From NCBI RefSeq assembly GCF_023518235.1, contig NZ_CP090423.1:248001-312000 (forward strand): a stretch of 64,000 nucleotides of DNA, read 5' to 3'. Source of the stretch: Stenotrophomonas maltophilia (GTDB lineage: Bacteria > Pseudomonadota > Gammaproteobacteria > Xanthomonadales > Xanthomonadaceae). Shown piece by piece: positions 41,496 to 52,809 of this stretch. The translations under genes were made by a program, and so were the position numbers. The notes beneath the pieces are model-generated. The model was not told where the DNA came from, did not search any database, and saw nothing but the letters and a program-made list of their open reading frames with translations. Numbering within the stretch: the stretch's first letter is position 1; each line of letters begins with the position of its first letter.

Positions 41496-42560
41496 ATGAA
41501 CACTGCCCCTGACATCGATTACGCCCGCTACGACCACATCCGCCCGATCCTCTGGACCGGCGATGCCCTGCAACTGCTGGACCAGCGCAAGCTGCCGTTC
41601 GTGGTCGAGCACGTGGTCTGCCATGACAGTGACGAGGTCGCCTCGGCCATCCACGCACTGACCGTGCGCGGCGCGCCGGCCATCGGTATTGCCGCGGCCT
41701 GGGGCGTGGTGCTGGCGGCACGCGGGGTGCAGGCCGCCGATGGCGCGCATGCCCTGCAGCAGCTGGAGCCGGCACTGCAACGCCTGAACGCCTCGCGCCC
41801 GACCGCGGTCAATCTGGCCTGGGCGCTGGCGCGCATGCGCCGTTGCCTGAGTGCCGCAGGCGCCGACTGGAAGATGTTGCTGGAGGCCGAAGCGCAGGCC
41901 ATCGCCGAAGAGGATCTGGCCGCCAACCGCCACATGGGCGCGCTGGGTGCGGGCCTGATCGAGGCCGGCAGCGGCGTGCTGACCCACTGCAATACCGGTT
42001 CGCTGGCCACCGCCGGCTTCGGCACCGCGCTGGGCGTGATCCGAGCCGGCATGGCCCAGCACCGCATTGCCCGGGTGTTCGCCGGCGAGACCCGGCCGTG
42101 GTTGCAGGGCGCGCGCCTGACCGTGTGGGAGCTGCAGCAGGACGGCATCGACGCCACCCTGATCGCCGACTCGGCGGCCTCGCACCTGATGAAGACCGGC
42201 GCTGTGCAGTGGGTCATCGTCGGTGCCGACCGCATCTGCGCCAACGGCGATACCGCCAACAAGATCGGCACCTACCAGCTGGCCATCGCCGCCCGCCACC
42301 ACGGCGTGAAGTTCATGGTCGTGGCGCCGTCCTCGACGGTGGACATGGACACCGTGGACGGTAGCCAGATCGAGATCGAGCAGCGTGACCCGGGCGAGCT
42401 GTATGGCGTGGGCGGCACCCGCACCGTGGCCGAAGGCATCGCCGCCTGGAACCCGGTGTTCGACGTCACCCCGGGCGAGCTGATCGACGCCATCGTGACC
42501 GAACGCGGGGTGATCCTGAACCCGACCGCCGAGAACATGCGCGCCGCCTTCGGCGGTTGA
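41496..42560 (+). CDS. mtnA: Methylthioribose-1-phosphate isomerase (354 aa)
   Basis: MtnA converts 5-methylthioribose-1-phosphate to methylthioribulose-1-phosphate in methionine salvage. The eIF2B-like fold shows [17 protein letters not shown], the catalytic Cys in [13 protein letters not shown] and the catalytic Asp in [19 protein letters not shown]. The ATG at 41496 gives [18 protein letters not shown]; the 17 upstream codons open in frame cross the promoter. Other mtn genes are not in the window. A SMAG hairpin follows the stop. Confidence 0.95.
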   Translation: MNTAPDIDYARYDHIRPILWTGDALQLLDQRKLPFVVEHVVCHDSDEVASAIHALTVRGAPAIGIAAAWGVVLAARGVQAADGAHALQQLEPALQRLNASRPTAVNLAWALARMRRCLSAAGADWKMLLEAEAQAIAEEDLAANRHMGALGAGLIEAGSGVLTHCNTGSLATAGFGTALGVIRAGMAQHRIARVFAGETRPWLQGARLTVWELQQDGIDATLIADSAASHLMKTGAVQWVIVGADRICANGDTANKIGTYQLAIAARHHGVKFMVVAPSSTVDMDTVDGSQIEIEQRDPGELYGVGGTRTVAEGIAAWNPVFDVTPGELIDAIVTERGVILNPTAENMRAAFGG

Positions 42561-42580
42561 GGGGGGCAGGGGCGAGGATG

Positions 42581-42653
42581 CCTGTAGAGCCGGGCCCATG
42601 CTCGGCTCCGCCGGGGAATCCGCCGCAACCGAGCATGGGCCCGGCTCTACAGG
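42581..42653. repeat. Inverted SMAG dimer between mtnA and gyrA
   Basis: Arms of 25 bases at 42581-42605 and 42629-42653 (CCTGTAGAGCCGGGC... and its exact reverse complement) enclose 23 bases. The long hairpin begins 20 bases after mtnA. Confidence 0.88.
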
Positions 42654-42725
42654 GGCGGCTGAACCCCCTAAGTTCCTGATTTGTGCCGGTAAAATCCCCG
42701 TAAAAGGCGGCGGAAAACGGTCCGT

Positions 42726-42741
42726 TGTGGTAGTATCCACA
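42726..42741. promoter_or_regulatory. gyrA promoter region: palindrome with TAGTAT -10 and a near-consensus DnaA box
   Basis: TGTGG and CCACA arms surround TAGTAT, a plausible -10 lying 85 bases before the gyrA start. The right half, GTATCCACA (42733-42741), differs by one base from the DnaA box TTATCCACA. The -35 is weak. TAAAAT at 42690 is a second possible -10. DnaA control is an inference. Confidence 0.4.
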
Positions 42742-42821
42742 GGTTGAATCGAGGTTCCGGCGCGACCCCCTCCCGCAGAGGGCTGCGCCGGACTGGACCG
42801 CTACCAGACAACGGAACCCGA

Positions 42822-45521
<2,700 letters not shown>

Positions 45522-45542
45522 GCCCGCCTCGCCACGCCACCT

Positions 45543-45573
45543 CAACAACGCCGGCCTCGTGCCGGCGTTGTTG
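45543..45573 (+). terminator. Strong hairpin after gyrA
   Basis: A perfect 13-bp stem CAACAACGCCGGC/GCCGGCGTTGTTG encloses CTCGT, 21 bases after the stop. The stem's own 3' side is T-rich (GTTGTTG) and the following TATCC is short of a real T-run. Confidence 0.75.
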
Positions 45574-45646
45574 TATCCGGCGCTCACCGCACGCGCACTT
45601 CACAGCGACGGTGGGATAACAGGCCATGCTGCCCCGGAGATCGACG

Positions 45647-48193
45647 ATGTCCGCCACGCCGCAGTCCGCCACGCCGCAGTCCGCCGCCCCCGTTGTATCC
45701 CGCCATCCGCTGGTGACCGTGCTGTCGCTGCTGCTGGTCGTGCTTGGCCTGGTCATCGGCGGCCTCGGCGCGTGGCTGCTCTGCCTGGGAGGTTCGGCGT
45801 ACTACACCATCGCCGGCGCCGGACTGCTGGCCAGCGGTATTCTGCTGTTCGGCAACCGGCGCAGTGGCGCGTCGCTGTACGCGCTGGTGTTCATCGGAAC
45901 GCTGCTGTGGACCGGGTGGGAATCGGGCAGCGACTACTGGCGATGGGTGCCGCGGCTGGGTCTGGTGACCGCACTGGGCATCGTGCTGGCGCTGCTGGCG
46001 CCGACCCTGCGTACGCCGGTTTCCAGGCGGCTCTCGCGTGCGGTGGCCGCTGTGCTGCTGCTGGTGTTCGTGGCCGCCTTCGGTCTGGCGTTTGCGCCGA
46101 AGGGTGAGGTGGATGGGCATCAGCCGTTCCCGGAAGGCGCGGTCAGCGCCGGCCTGGAACCGACCCGTGACACCACCGGGCTGCAGCCGGCCGACCAGCC
46201 TGCCGACGGCGACTGGCCAGCCTGGGGCCGCAGCAACGCCGCCACCCGTTACTCGCCGCTGCAGCAGATCACGCCGGCCAACGTCGGCACGCTGCAGCTG
46301 GCCTGGCAGTTCCGAACCGGTGATCTGCCGAAGAAGCGCTGGGGCGCGGAAACCACGCCGCTGAAGATTGGCGACCGCATGTACCTGTGCACCGCGCGCA
46401 ACCGCCTGATCGCCCTCGATGCCGGCAGCGGCAAGGAGCTGTGGCGGTTCGATCCGAAGGTCAGGGACGCTTCGATTCCCTATACCGCCGCCTGCCGTGG
46501 CGTGAGCTACTACGAACAACCCAGCACGCCGACCATCGCCGATACGGTGCTGGCCGACGTGGCCGCCGATCTGGCGCTGCCCGAGCCACCGCCCACCGTC
46601 ACCCGCAATGCCGCACCCGGCAGCCATCCGGCCTGCTGGGCGCGCATCATCGAGGGCACCCTGGACGGCCGCATCATCGCGGTGGATGCGGACAGCGGCC
46701 GCCCCTGCGCCAGCTTCGGCAACAACGGCCAGGTCGACATCACCCTGGGCATGGGCGAGGTGCCGCCGGGCTATGTGTCGATCACCTCGCCGCCGGCCAT
46801 CGTGCGCGGGGTGATCGTCACCGGCCACCAGGTGCTCGATGGCCAGCGCCGGGATGCGCCGTCGGGGGTGATCCAGGCCTACGACGCGATCAGCGGCAAG
46901 CTGCGCTGGGCCTGGGACATGGACCAGCCCGAGCGCAACGGCCTGCCGCCACGCGAACAGACCTACACGCGCGGTACGCCCAACATGTGGACCACCGCCA
47001 CCGGTGATGAGGCATTGGGCCTGGTCTATCTGCCGCTGGGCAATGCCGCCGGCGATTACTGGAGCGGCTCGCGCAGCGAAGCGCAGAACCGTTATTCCAC
47101 CTCGCTGGTGGCCCTCGATGTGGCCACCGGCAAACCGGTCTGGCATTTCCAGGCCGTGCGCAAGGATGTATGGGATTACGACCTGGGTTCGCAGGCCAGC
47201 CTGATCGATTACCCGACCGCGGCCGGCAATGTGCCGGCGATCCTGCTGCCGACCAAGCAGGGCGACCTGTACATCCTTGATCGCCGCAACGGTCAGCTGC
47301 TCAGCGCCGCCGAAGAGCGCAAGGTTCCAGTTGGCGGTGTCGAACCGCAACAGCGTTCGCCCACCCAGCTGTTCTCGCTGTACCACACGCTACGGCGCGA
47401 GCATGACCTGACCGAGCGCGACATGTGGGGACTGACCCCGATCGACCAGCTGGTCTGCCGCATCCAGTTCCGCAAGGCCTACTACGAAGGCTTCTACACG
47501 CCGCCGAGCAGCGACCGCCATTCCATCGAGTATCCCGGCTACAACGGTGGTTCGGACTGGGGCAGCGTCTCCATCGATACGCGGCGTGGCGTGATCGTGG
47601 CCAACTACAACGACATGCCCAACTACAACCGGCTGGTACCGCGTGCGGAGGCCGACCGGCGGGGCTGGCTGCCGCGCGAGAAGATCCGCGCCGACAAGGG
47701 CGGTGGCGAGGGCGCCGGTGATCCGCAGGTGGGCACGCCGTATGCCATCCAGGTCAACGCCGGCTGGCGGGTGCCGTTCACCGGCCTGCTGTGCAAGCAA
47801 CCACCCTATGGCGGCATCCGCGCCATCGACCTGCGTACCGGCAAGCTGCTGTGGGATCGCCCGTTCGGCAGTGCACGCGGCAATGGGCCGTTCGGCATCC
47901 GCTCCGGCCTGCCGATCGAAATCGGTACGCCGAACAATGGCGGTTCGGTGATCACCGCCAGCGGCCTGATCTTCATCGCCGCCGCCACCGATGATCTGCT
48001 GCGCGCGATTGATCTGAAGACCGGCAAGGAGCTGTGGCACGCCAAGCTGCCGGCCGGTGGCCAGGCCAACCCGATGGTGTACGAACAGGGCGGCCGCCAG
48101 TATGTGGTGATCATGGCCGGCGGACACCATTTCATGGAAACCCCGAAGGGCGATTACGTGATGGCATTTGCGTTGCCGGCAGGGCAGAAATAG
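45647..48193 (+). CDS. gcd: PQQ-dependent membrane-bound dehydrogenase, glucose-dehydrogenase-like (848 aa)
   Basis: This quinoprotein oxidises glucose (or a similar polyol such as quinate) in the periplasm and feeds electrons to ubiquinone. About five membrane helices occupy residues ~20-150, then an eight-bladed propeller begins at WPAWGRSNAATRYSPLQQI. Family marks include CRGVSYYEQP, HPACWARIIEGTLDGRIIA, KDVWDYDLGSQASL and TLLPTKQ-like ILLPTKQGDLYILD. I take the ATG at 45647 because CGGAG lies ten bases upstream. The N-terminus is a short tandem repeat SATPQSATPQSA. PQQ synthesis genes are not nearby. Glucose versus quinate specificity is not certain. Confidence 0.87.
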   Translation: MSATPQSATPQSAAPVVSRHPLVTVLSLLLVVLGLVIGGLGAWLLCLGGSAYYTIAGAGLLASGILLFGNRRSGASLYALVFIGTLLWTGWESGSDYWRWVPRLGLVTALGIVLALLAPTLRTPVSRRLSRAVAAVLLLVFVAAFGLAFAPKGEVDGHQPFPEGAVSAGLEPTRDTTGLQPADQPADGDWPAWGRSNAATRYSPLQQITPANVGTLQLAWQFRTGDLPKKRWGAETTPLKIGDRMYLCTARNRLIALDAGSGKELWRFDPKVRDASIPYTAACRGVSYYEQPSTPTIADTVLADVAADLALPEPPPTVTRNAAPGSHPACWARIIEGTLDGRIIAVDADSGRPCASFGNNGQVDITLGMGEVPPGYVSITSPPAIVRGVIVTGHQVLDGQRRDAPSGVIQAYDAISGKLRWAWDMDQPERNGLPPREQTYTRGTPNMWTTATGDEALGLVYLPLGNAAGDYWSGSRSEAQNRYSTSLVALDVATGKPVWHFQAVRKDVWDYDLGSQASLIDYPTAAGNVPAILLPTKQGDLYILDRRNGQLLSAAEERKVPVGGVEPQQRSPTQLFSLYHTLRREHDLTERDMWGLTPIDQLVCRIQFRKAYYEGFYTPPSSDRHSIEYPGYNGGSDWGSVSIDTRRGVIVANYNDMPNYNRLVPRAEADRRGWLPREKIRADKGGGEGAGDPQVGTPYAIQVNAGWRVPFTGLLCKQPPYGGIRAIDLRTGKLLWDRPFGSARGNGPFGIRSGLPIEIGTPNNGGSVITASGLIFIAAATDDLLRAIDLKTGKELWHAKLPAGGQANPMVYEQGGRQYVVIMAGGHHFMETPKGDYVMAFALPAGQK

Positions 48194-48230
48194 AGGCGGC
48201 CATCGGCCGCCCCCATTGCATGGCGTCGGA

Positions 48231-49220
48231 TCACACCGTCACCACCACCTTGCCGATCTGCTCGTTCGATTCCAGATAGCGGTGTGCTTCCTGGATCTGC
48301 GCGAACGGGAACACCTTTGCGATCATCGGCACCAGCATGCCCTTGTCCAGTCCGTCGACGATGAAGGCCTTGGCCCGCGCCAGCGCGGCATCATCAGCGA
48401 CGATTTCCGAGTACAGGTAGCCCTTCAGCGTGAGTGATTTGCCCAGCACGTTGAACAACGGGAACGGCGTCGGTTCGCTGCTCAGCGCGCCGTACTCCAG
48501 CAGGATGCCGCCGCGCGCCATTGCATCGGTCAGTGCATTGAACTGCGGGCCGCCGATCGGATCGAACACCACGCGGGCACCGACGCCGTCGGTGATGCGC
48601 GCCACTTCGGCAGCCAGGTCCCTATCCTGGGTGGCGATGACATGGGCGGCGCCGGCGTCGAGCAGGGCCTGGCGCTTGCCTGCGCCGCGGGTCACCGCAA
48701 TCGGCGTGGCACCTACGGCGTTGGCGATCTGGATGGCGGCCAGGCCGACGCTGCTGCTGGCCGCGGTGATGATGACGAAATCCCCGGCGGTCAGATGCGC
48801 CTGCTCCAGCAGCGCGCCCCAGGCGGTGACGTACTGCATCCACACGGCGGCCGCGGTTTCAAAATCCAGTGCCTGCGGATGCTTGACCACCAGCCGCGCC
48901 GGCACATTGGCCAGCTCGCCGTAGGTGCCCCAGCGGGCGATATCCAGAGGTGGCACCACACTGACCGCATCGCCAACGGCGAAGCCGTTCACTGCACTGC
49001 CGAGCGCTTCGACCACGCCGGCCGCTTCGTAGCCCAGGCGGCTGGGGAACTGTGCCTGCTGCAGATAAGCGCCGTTGCGGAACATCACCTCGGCGCGGTT
49101 CAGGCCGATCGCCTTGACCCGGATCTGCACCTCGTCGGCGGCGGGGGCGGGAACGTCGACCTCGTCGATGCGCAGCACATCGGCATTGCCATATTCGTGG
49201 ATGCGGACAACCTGACTCAT
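48231..49220 (-). CDS. Zinc-independent MDR-family oxidoreductase, quinone reductase-like (329 aa)
   Basis: The GroES-like N-terminal domain (GLNRAEVMFRNGAYL, RLGYEAAGVVEALGS) and the Rossmann domain (GDFVIITAASSSVGLAAIQI) identify an NADPH-dependent medium-chain dehydrogenase/reductase. The Cys/His zinc ligands of alcohol dehydrogenases are lacking, so it is closer to quinone oxidoreductases. It is divergent from a LysR gene with a shared 118-bp promoter region, a usual sign of control by that regulator. The substrate is unknown, perhaps an electrophilic quinone or enone. Confidence 0.9.
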   Translation of the reverse strand: MSQVVRIHEYGNADVLRIDEVDVPAPAADEVQIRVKAIGLNRAEVMFRNGAYLQQAQFPSRLGYEAAGVVEALGSAVNGFAVGDAVSVVPPLDIARWGTYGELANVPARLVVKHPQALDFETAAAVWMQYVTAWGALLEQAHLTAGDFVIITAASSSVGLAAIQIANAVGATPIAVTRGAGKRQALLDAGAAHVIATQDRDLAAEVARITDGVGARVVFDPIGGPQFNALTDAMARGGILLEYGALSSEPTPFPLFNVLGKSLTLKGYLYSEIVADDAALARAKAFIVDGLDKGMLVPMIAKVFPFAQIQEAHRYLESNEQIGKVVVTV

Positions 49221-49290
49221 GGGGGCTCCTGGGAAGGGCCGGCGCGCGGGCCGGCGGGGGCGTGGCGGCCACTATGCGCGTGGTCTGCAT

Positions 49291-49311
49291 CCAGAATAAG
49301 GGGTAATCTGG
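49291..49311. promoter_or_regulatory. Inverted repeat CCAGA-N11-TCTGG, candidate LysR binding site
   Basis: Two perfect 5-base arms are 11 bases apart, the geometry of LysR-type sites. The centre lies ~38 bases before the lysR start and ~81 before the divergent oxidoreductase start, fitting autoregulation plus activation of the divergent gene. Confidence 0.6.
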
Positions 49312-49338
49312 CGTTTCATTGGAAAACATCCGTTTGCA

Positions 49339-50244
49339 ATGGACCTGATCGTTCCGCTCCGGACCTTCGCCAAGGTGGCCGAGGTCGGCTCGTTCGCCGC
49401 TGCCGCCGACGCGCTGGACCTGTCGCCGCAGCTGGTCGGCAAGCACATCCAGGCGCTGGAGCAGCACCTGGGCGTTCGCCTGCTCAACCGCACTACGCGA
49501 AAGCAGAGCCTGACCGACTTCGGCCAGGCCTATCTGGCGCGGGCGCGGGTGATCCTGGAGGAAGTGGAGGGCGCCGAACAGCTGGCCGAAGTGGCGCGCG
49601 GGCGGCCGATGGGGCGCCTGCGCATCAGCGCGCCGGTCACCTTCGGCGTGCATGCGCTGGGCCCGGCGGTGGTGGCCTACATGCAGGCCTACCCAGACGT
49701 GCAGGTTGATCTGAATCTGTCCAACAGCCTGGTCAACATCGTCGAAGACGGCTACGACCTGGTGTTCCGCACCGGTGATCTGGCCGACAGCGGACTGGTG
49801 GCGAGGCGGCTGGGTCCGTATCCGCTGGTGCTGTGTGCGGCACCGGGGTATCTGGCCTCGCGTCCACCCATCACCCACCCGAGCGACCTGAGCCGGCACG
49901 AATGCCTGGGCTTCGCGCATTCGATCATCCGCACCCGCTGGAGCTTCCTCGATGCCGACGGCGGTGTGCTGACCGTGCCGGTGTCCAGCCGCTTCATGGT
50001 CAACCAGGCCGAGCCGTTGCTGACCGCTGCGGTGGGTGGGTTGGGGCTGATCCTGCAGCCGCACGAGATGCTGGCCGCCGCACTCGCGCGCGGTGAACTG
50101 GTGGAAGTGCTGCCCGGCTTCGTGCCGGTGTCGACCTCGATCAACCTGGTGTACCCGCGCGATCGCCAGCTGACGCCCAAGCTGCGCAGCTTCCTGGATT
50201 TCTGCGTGGCGCGGTTCAATGAGCAGAGCATGGCGCGGCGATAG
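49339..50244 (+). CDS. LysR-family transcriptional regulator (301 aa)
   Basis: The N-terminal winged helix is clear (LRTFAKVAEVGSFAAAADAL, LSPQLVGKHIQALEQHLGVR, LLNRTTRKQSLTDFG). The effector-binding domain starts about residue 90 (GRLRISAPVTFGVHALGPAV). It belongs to the large LysR group next to which an oxidoreductase is often divergently encoded. It should sense a small molecule linked to the reductase's substrate and act at the inverted repeat at 49291-49311. Confidence 0.93.
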   Translation: MDLIVPLRTFAKVAEVGSFAAAADALDLSPQLVGKHIQALEQHLGVRLLNRTTRKQSLTDFGQAYLARARVILEEVEGAEQLAEVARGRPMGRLRISAPVTFGVHALGPAVVAYMQAYPDVQVDLNLSNSLVNIVEDGYDLVFRTGDLADSGLVARRLGPYPLVLCAAPGYLASRPPITHPSDLSRHECLGFAHSIIRTRWSFLDADGGVLTVPVSSRFMVNQAEPLLTAAVGGLGLILQPHEMLAAALARGELVEVLPGFVPVSTSINLVYPRDRQLTPKLRSFLDFCVARFNEQSMARR

Positions 50245-50292
50245 CGCAGGCATCAGGTAGCATTCCGGCGCCCCTCTGCGAAGAATCGCCCC

Positions 50293-50781
50293 GTGACGTC
50301 CATTCCGCCATTCCATCCTGCCCTCGGCGTGCTGCTGCTGGCGTCGTTGTCCGGCAGCCACGCGCCTGCGCAGGTGCAGGCCGAGTGGGAGGCACGTGGG
50401 CGTGCCGATGGATTGGCGCGACCGGACACCCCATGCCAGGATTTCCTGCAGGCGATGGGGCGGAAGCCGGCAGGGCTGGAATACCTGGGCTGCAGTCAGG
50501 ACGACGTGTCCTACATCAAGCCCATGCAGGCCCACTACCGCGTTGCCGGCGCACGCGCCGAGCAGGTCGAAGCGTATCTGCATGAGACGTTCGGAATGCC
50601 GATGTTGCGTTACACCTGCTGTGGCTGGAGCAATGGCGGGCCCTACAGCTGGCGCGAAGGTGCAGACACGGTGAGGTACCGGATCGGGATGGGCGTGGAG
50701 TCGCTGCCGCATCCGCGCAGCGAGTGGCGCCGCATCGAAGCATTCAACGTCACGGTGGAGGTGCTGCGGCAGAGTCCGTAG
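50293..50781 (+). CDS. DUF4952-like secreted protein (162 aa)
   Basis: This is a small periplasmic or outer-envelope protein of unknown role. A signal peptide (PPFHPALGVLLLASLSGSHA) precedes a domain with several Cys: CQDFLQAMGRKPAGLEYLGC, then HYRVAGARAEQVEAYLHETF and LRYTCCGWSNGG, matching DUF4952. The start is GTG at 50293; no ATG gives the signal sequence. It sits between the LysR gene and the serine hydrolase on the same strand, probably as its own unit. Confidence 0.75.
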   Translation: MTSIPPFHPALGVLLLASLSGSHAPAQVQAEWEARGRADGLARPDTPCQDFLQAMGRKPAGLEYLGCSQDDVSYIKPMQAHYRVAGARAEQVEAYLHETFGMPMLRYTCCGWSNGGPYSWREGADTVRYRIGMGVESLPHPRSEWRRIEAFNVTVEVLRQSP

Positions 50782-50845
50782 CGTGGATGCGGCAGGCGCA
50801 TGCTTGCTCTAGGATGCGTGCAGGGATTCCTGCAAAGGAACTGCG

Positions 50846-52279
50846 ATGAAGGCTGTTGGACGTCTGCTGCTGTGCGCTGCGCTGGCTTGTCCGCTTCTGA
50901 CGGCCGCGCCGGTATTTCCTGCGATTGGCGCAACCACCTCCGAACCTGCACATCCGCATGCGCAGGACGCCATCGATGACTGGCTTGCGGCTTTCAACGC
51001 AGGCAGCCTCGATGCGTTGCATGCTTTCGCCGACAAGTATGCGAAGAAGGAAGGCAGTGGCCCCGGGGACTATCTCGAGTTCCGCGGGAGTACCGGCCCG
51101 CTGCGCGTGCTGGAAACGCGCGAGGGCGCGCCTGGTCACGCGAAGCTGCTGGTGATGGGCCAGCTGAACGAGCGTGCGATGTGGGTGACGGCGGAGATGG
51201 ACGCGGACCATCCAGCACACCTGAAGCTGTTCCAGATCGAAGGCACCGGAATACCGGACAAGTACAAGCCGGAGCGCGTTGCGTTGCCGGCCCTGATGGC
51301 TGACGCCAGGACGAAGCTGGACGCGCTGCGCGCACAGGACGCGCTGTCGGGAGCGCTGCTGGTGGCGCGCAACGGCCAGGTGCTGCTGGATTGGCGGGGC
51401 GGCCAGGCGGATCGCGAAGGCGGTATTCCGGTGCGGGCGGATACGCGCTTCCGGCTGGCGTCGTCCAACAAGATGTTCACCTCGGTGGCCATCCTGCAGC
51501 TGGTGCAGGCCGGCAAGCTGGGGCTTGACGATACGATCGGCAAGCACCTGCCGGACTACCCGAACAAGGCCGTCGCCGCTGAGGTGACCGTCCGCCAGTT
51601 GTTGACCCACACCAGTGGCCTTGGCGACTTTTTCGGCGATGACTTCGAACAGTACTCGGCCTCGCTGAAGACGCTGGACGACTACGTGCAGCGCTTCGCC
51701 AAGGATGCACCGCAGTTCACGCCCGGCAGCCAGGACAGCTACTCCAACTATGGCTTCATCGTGCTTGGGCGCCTCATCGAGACCGTTTCAGGACAGTCGT
51801 ACCATGCCTATGTGGAGCAGCACATCCTGCGACCGGCTGGCATGACCGGCACCGGCTTCGAACCGGAAACGGTGAAGGTGCCACAGCGTGCCGTCGCCTA
51901 CACGAAGAAGGACGGGCAATGGGTGCGTGAAACGAAGTCGCTGCCATGGCGAGGCATGTCCGCCGGCGGTGGTTACAGCACGGCCACCGACATGCTGAAG
52001 TTCGCCGAGGCATTGCGCGGCGGGAAGCTGGTCCCGCCGGCACTGCTGCAGCAGGCCACCACGGCGCAGAATCACAAGCGCTGGTATGGCTTTGGCTTCG
52101 TGGTGCAGGGCGAGGGCAGGGAACACCAGTACGGCCATGAAGGCGGTGCGCCGGGATCGAACAGTGCCATCGTGGTGCTGCCCGCGCAGGGCTATGTGAT
52201 CGTCGGTCTGGCCAATGTCGATCCGGATGCGATCGGCAATGTGGTCAACTACATCGCGCGGCGGTTGCCGTTGCAGTGA
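50846..52279 (+). CDS. Secreted serine hydrolase of the beta-lactamase class C/PBP family with NTF2-like N-terminal domain (477 aa)
   Basis: After a signal peptide (RLLLCAALACPLLTAAPVFP) residues ~35-145 resemble an NTF2-like domain (AIDDWLAAFNAGSLDALHAF). The catalytic PF00144 domain follows: SSNK (Ser206, Lys209), YSN (Tyr299, Asn301) and HEG (His431-Gly433) in place of KTG. The replacement of KTG by HxG is common in esterase/peptidase members and speaks against real beta-lactamase activity. It should act in the periplasm; the substrate is unknown. AAGGAAC precedes the ATG. Confidence 0.87.
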   Translation: MKAVGRLLLCAALACPLLTAAPVFPAIGATTSEPAHPHAQDAIDDWLAAFNAGSLDALHAFADKYAKKEGSGPGDYLEFRGSTGPLRVLETREGAPGHAKLLVMGQLNERAMWVTAEMDADHPAHLKLFQIEGTGIPDKYKPERVALPALMADARTKLDALRAQDALSGALLVARNGQVLLDWRGGQADREGGIPVRADTRFRLASSNKMFTSVAILQLVQAGKLGLDDTIGKHLPDYPNKAVAAEVTVRQLLTHTSGLGDFFGDDFEQYSASLKTLDDYVQRFAKDAPQFTPGSQDSYSNYGFIVLGRLIETVSGQSYHAYVEQHILRPAGMTGTGFEPETVKVPQRAVAYTKKDGQWVRETKSLPWRGMSAGGGYSTATDMLKFAEALRGGKLVPPALLQQATTAQNHKRWYGFGFVVQGEGREHQYGHEGGAPGSNSAIVVLPAQGYVIVGLANVDPDAIGNVVNYIARRLPLQ

Positions 52280-52294
52280 ACGTGAGGCAATGGA

Positions 52295-52381
52295 TGTAGA
52301 GTCGACCGTTGGTCGACTCTCGCGCGAAGCGCGGGCGCTTCGATCCCTTCGCGGACGGCAGTCGACTAACAGTCGACTCTA
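52295..52381. repeat. Inverted pair of SMAG-type palindromes between convergent genes
   Basis: The element at 52295-52318 starts GTAGAGTCGACC; the one at 52359-52381 ends GTCGACTCTAC. They lie 16 bases after the hydrolase stop and 12 bases before the end of the DUF3037 gene. Confidence 0.8.
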
Positions 52382-52392
52382 CCCAGTGGACG

Positions 52393-52809
52393 TCACCCGG
52401 TCGACGTCATCCGATCGGGGGCCGGTATCCGCACCATCTTCGTCATCAGGTGCTCCACCACACCCGCCGGATCGGCGGTTCGGCCTACGTGCGTGCTCGA
52501 CATCTGCACGATCGAACTGCGCTTGGCGGTGAGGAAGTGGAAACGTGCACGCGCCGGCAGCTGCGCGATCGGCCCAGCGCCGGCATCGCCGCGGCAGATC
52601 GCCACGATCGCATCCAGCCACGGCTGCAGCGCCTCCTGGTCCAGCGTTGGCGCGAACGCGTGCAGGCGTGCGGGATCAATCTCGATGGCCGCTTCCAGGT
52701 GCCGTGCACCGGGGCAGGACACGATCACCCCGACGTTGATGAATTCTTCGCGTTCCACCCGCGGTACCACGCGGATGACCGCATAGTCATACGTGTGCAG
52801 CGTGGGCAC
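52393..52809 (-). CDS. DUF3037 family protein, partner of the HipA-like kinase (138 aa)
   Basis: The family has no established activity. Marks are YDYAVIRVVPRVEREEFINV near the start, GVIVSCP, and RARFHFLTAKRSSIVQ. I chose the GTG at 52809 because AGGAGG lies seven bases before it (52815-52820) and similarity begins at once. The start lies inside the end of the kinase gene (23-bp overlap), implying coupled translation. Genes of this family are commonly found directly after HipA-like kinases, so the two products probably act together. Confidence 0.8.
   Translation of the reverse strand: MPTLHTYDYAVIRVVPRVEREEFINVGVIVSCPGARHLEAAIEIDPARLHAFAPTLDQEALQPWLDAIVAICRGDAGAGPIAQLPARARFHFLTAKRSSIVQMSSTHVGRTADPAGVVEHLMTKMVRIPAPDRMTSTG

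Noticed and set aside
50846..52279. A class C beta-lactamase resistance gene
   Set aside because: SxxK and YxN are present but KTG is replaced by HEG, and an NTF2-like domain precedes the catalytic part. A general secreted hydrolase is more likely.
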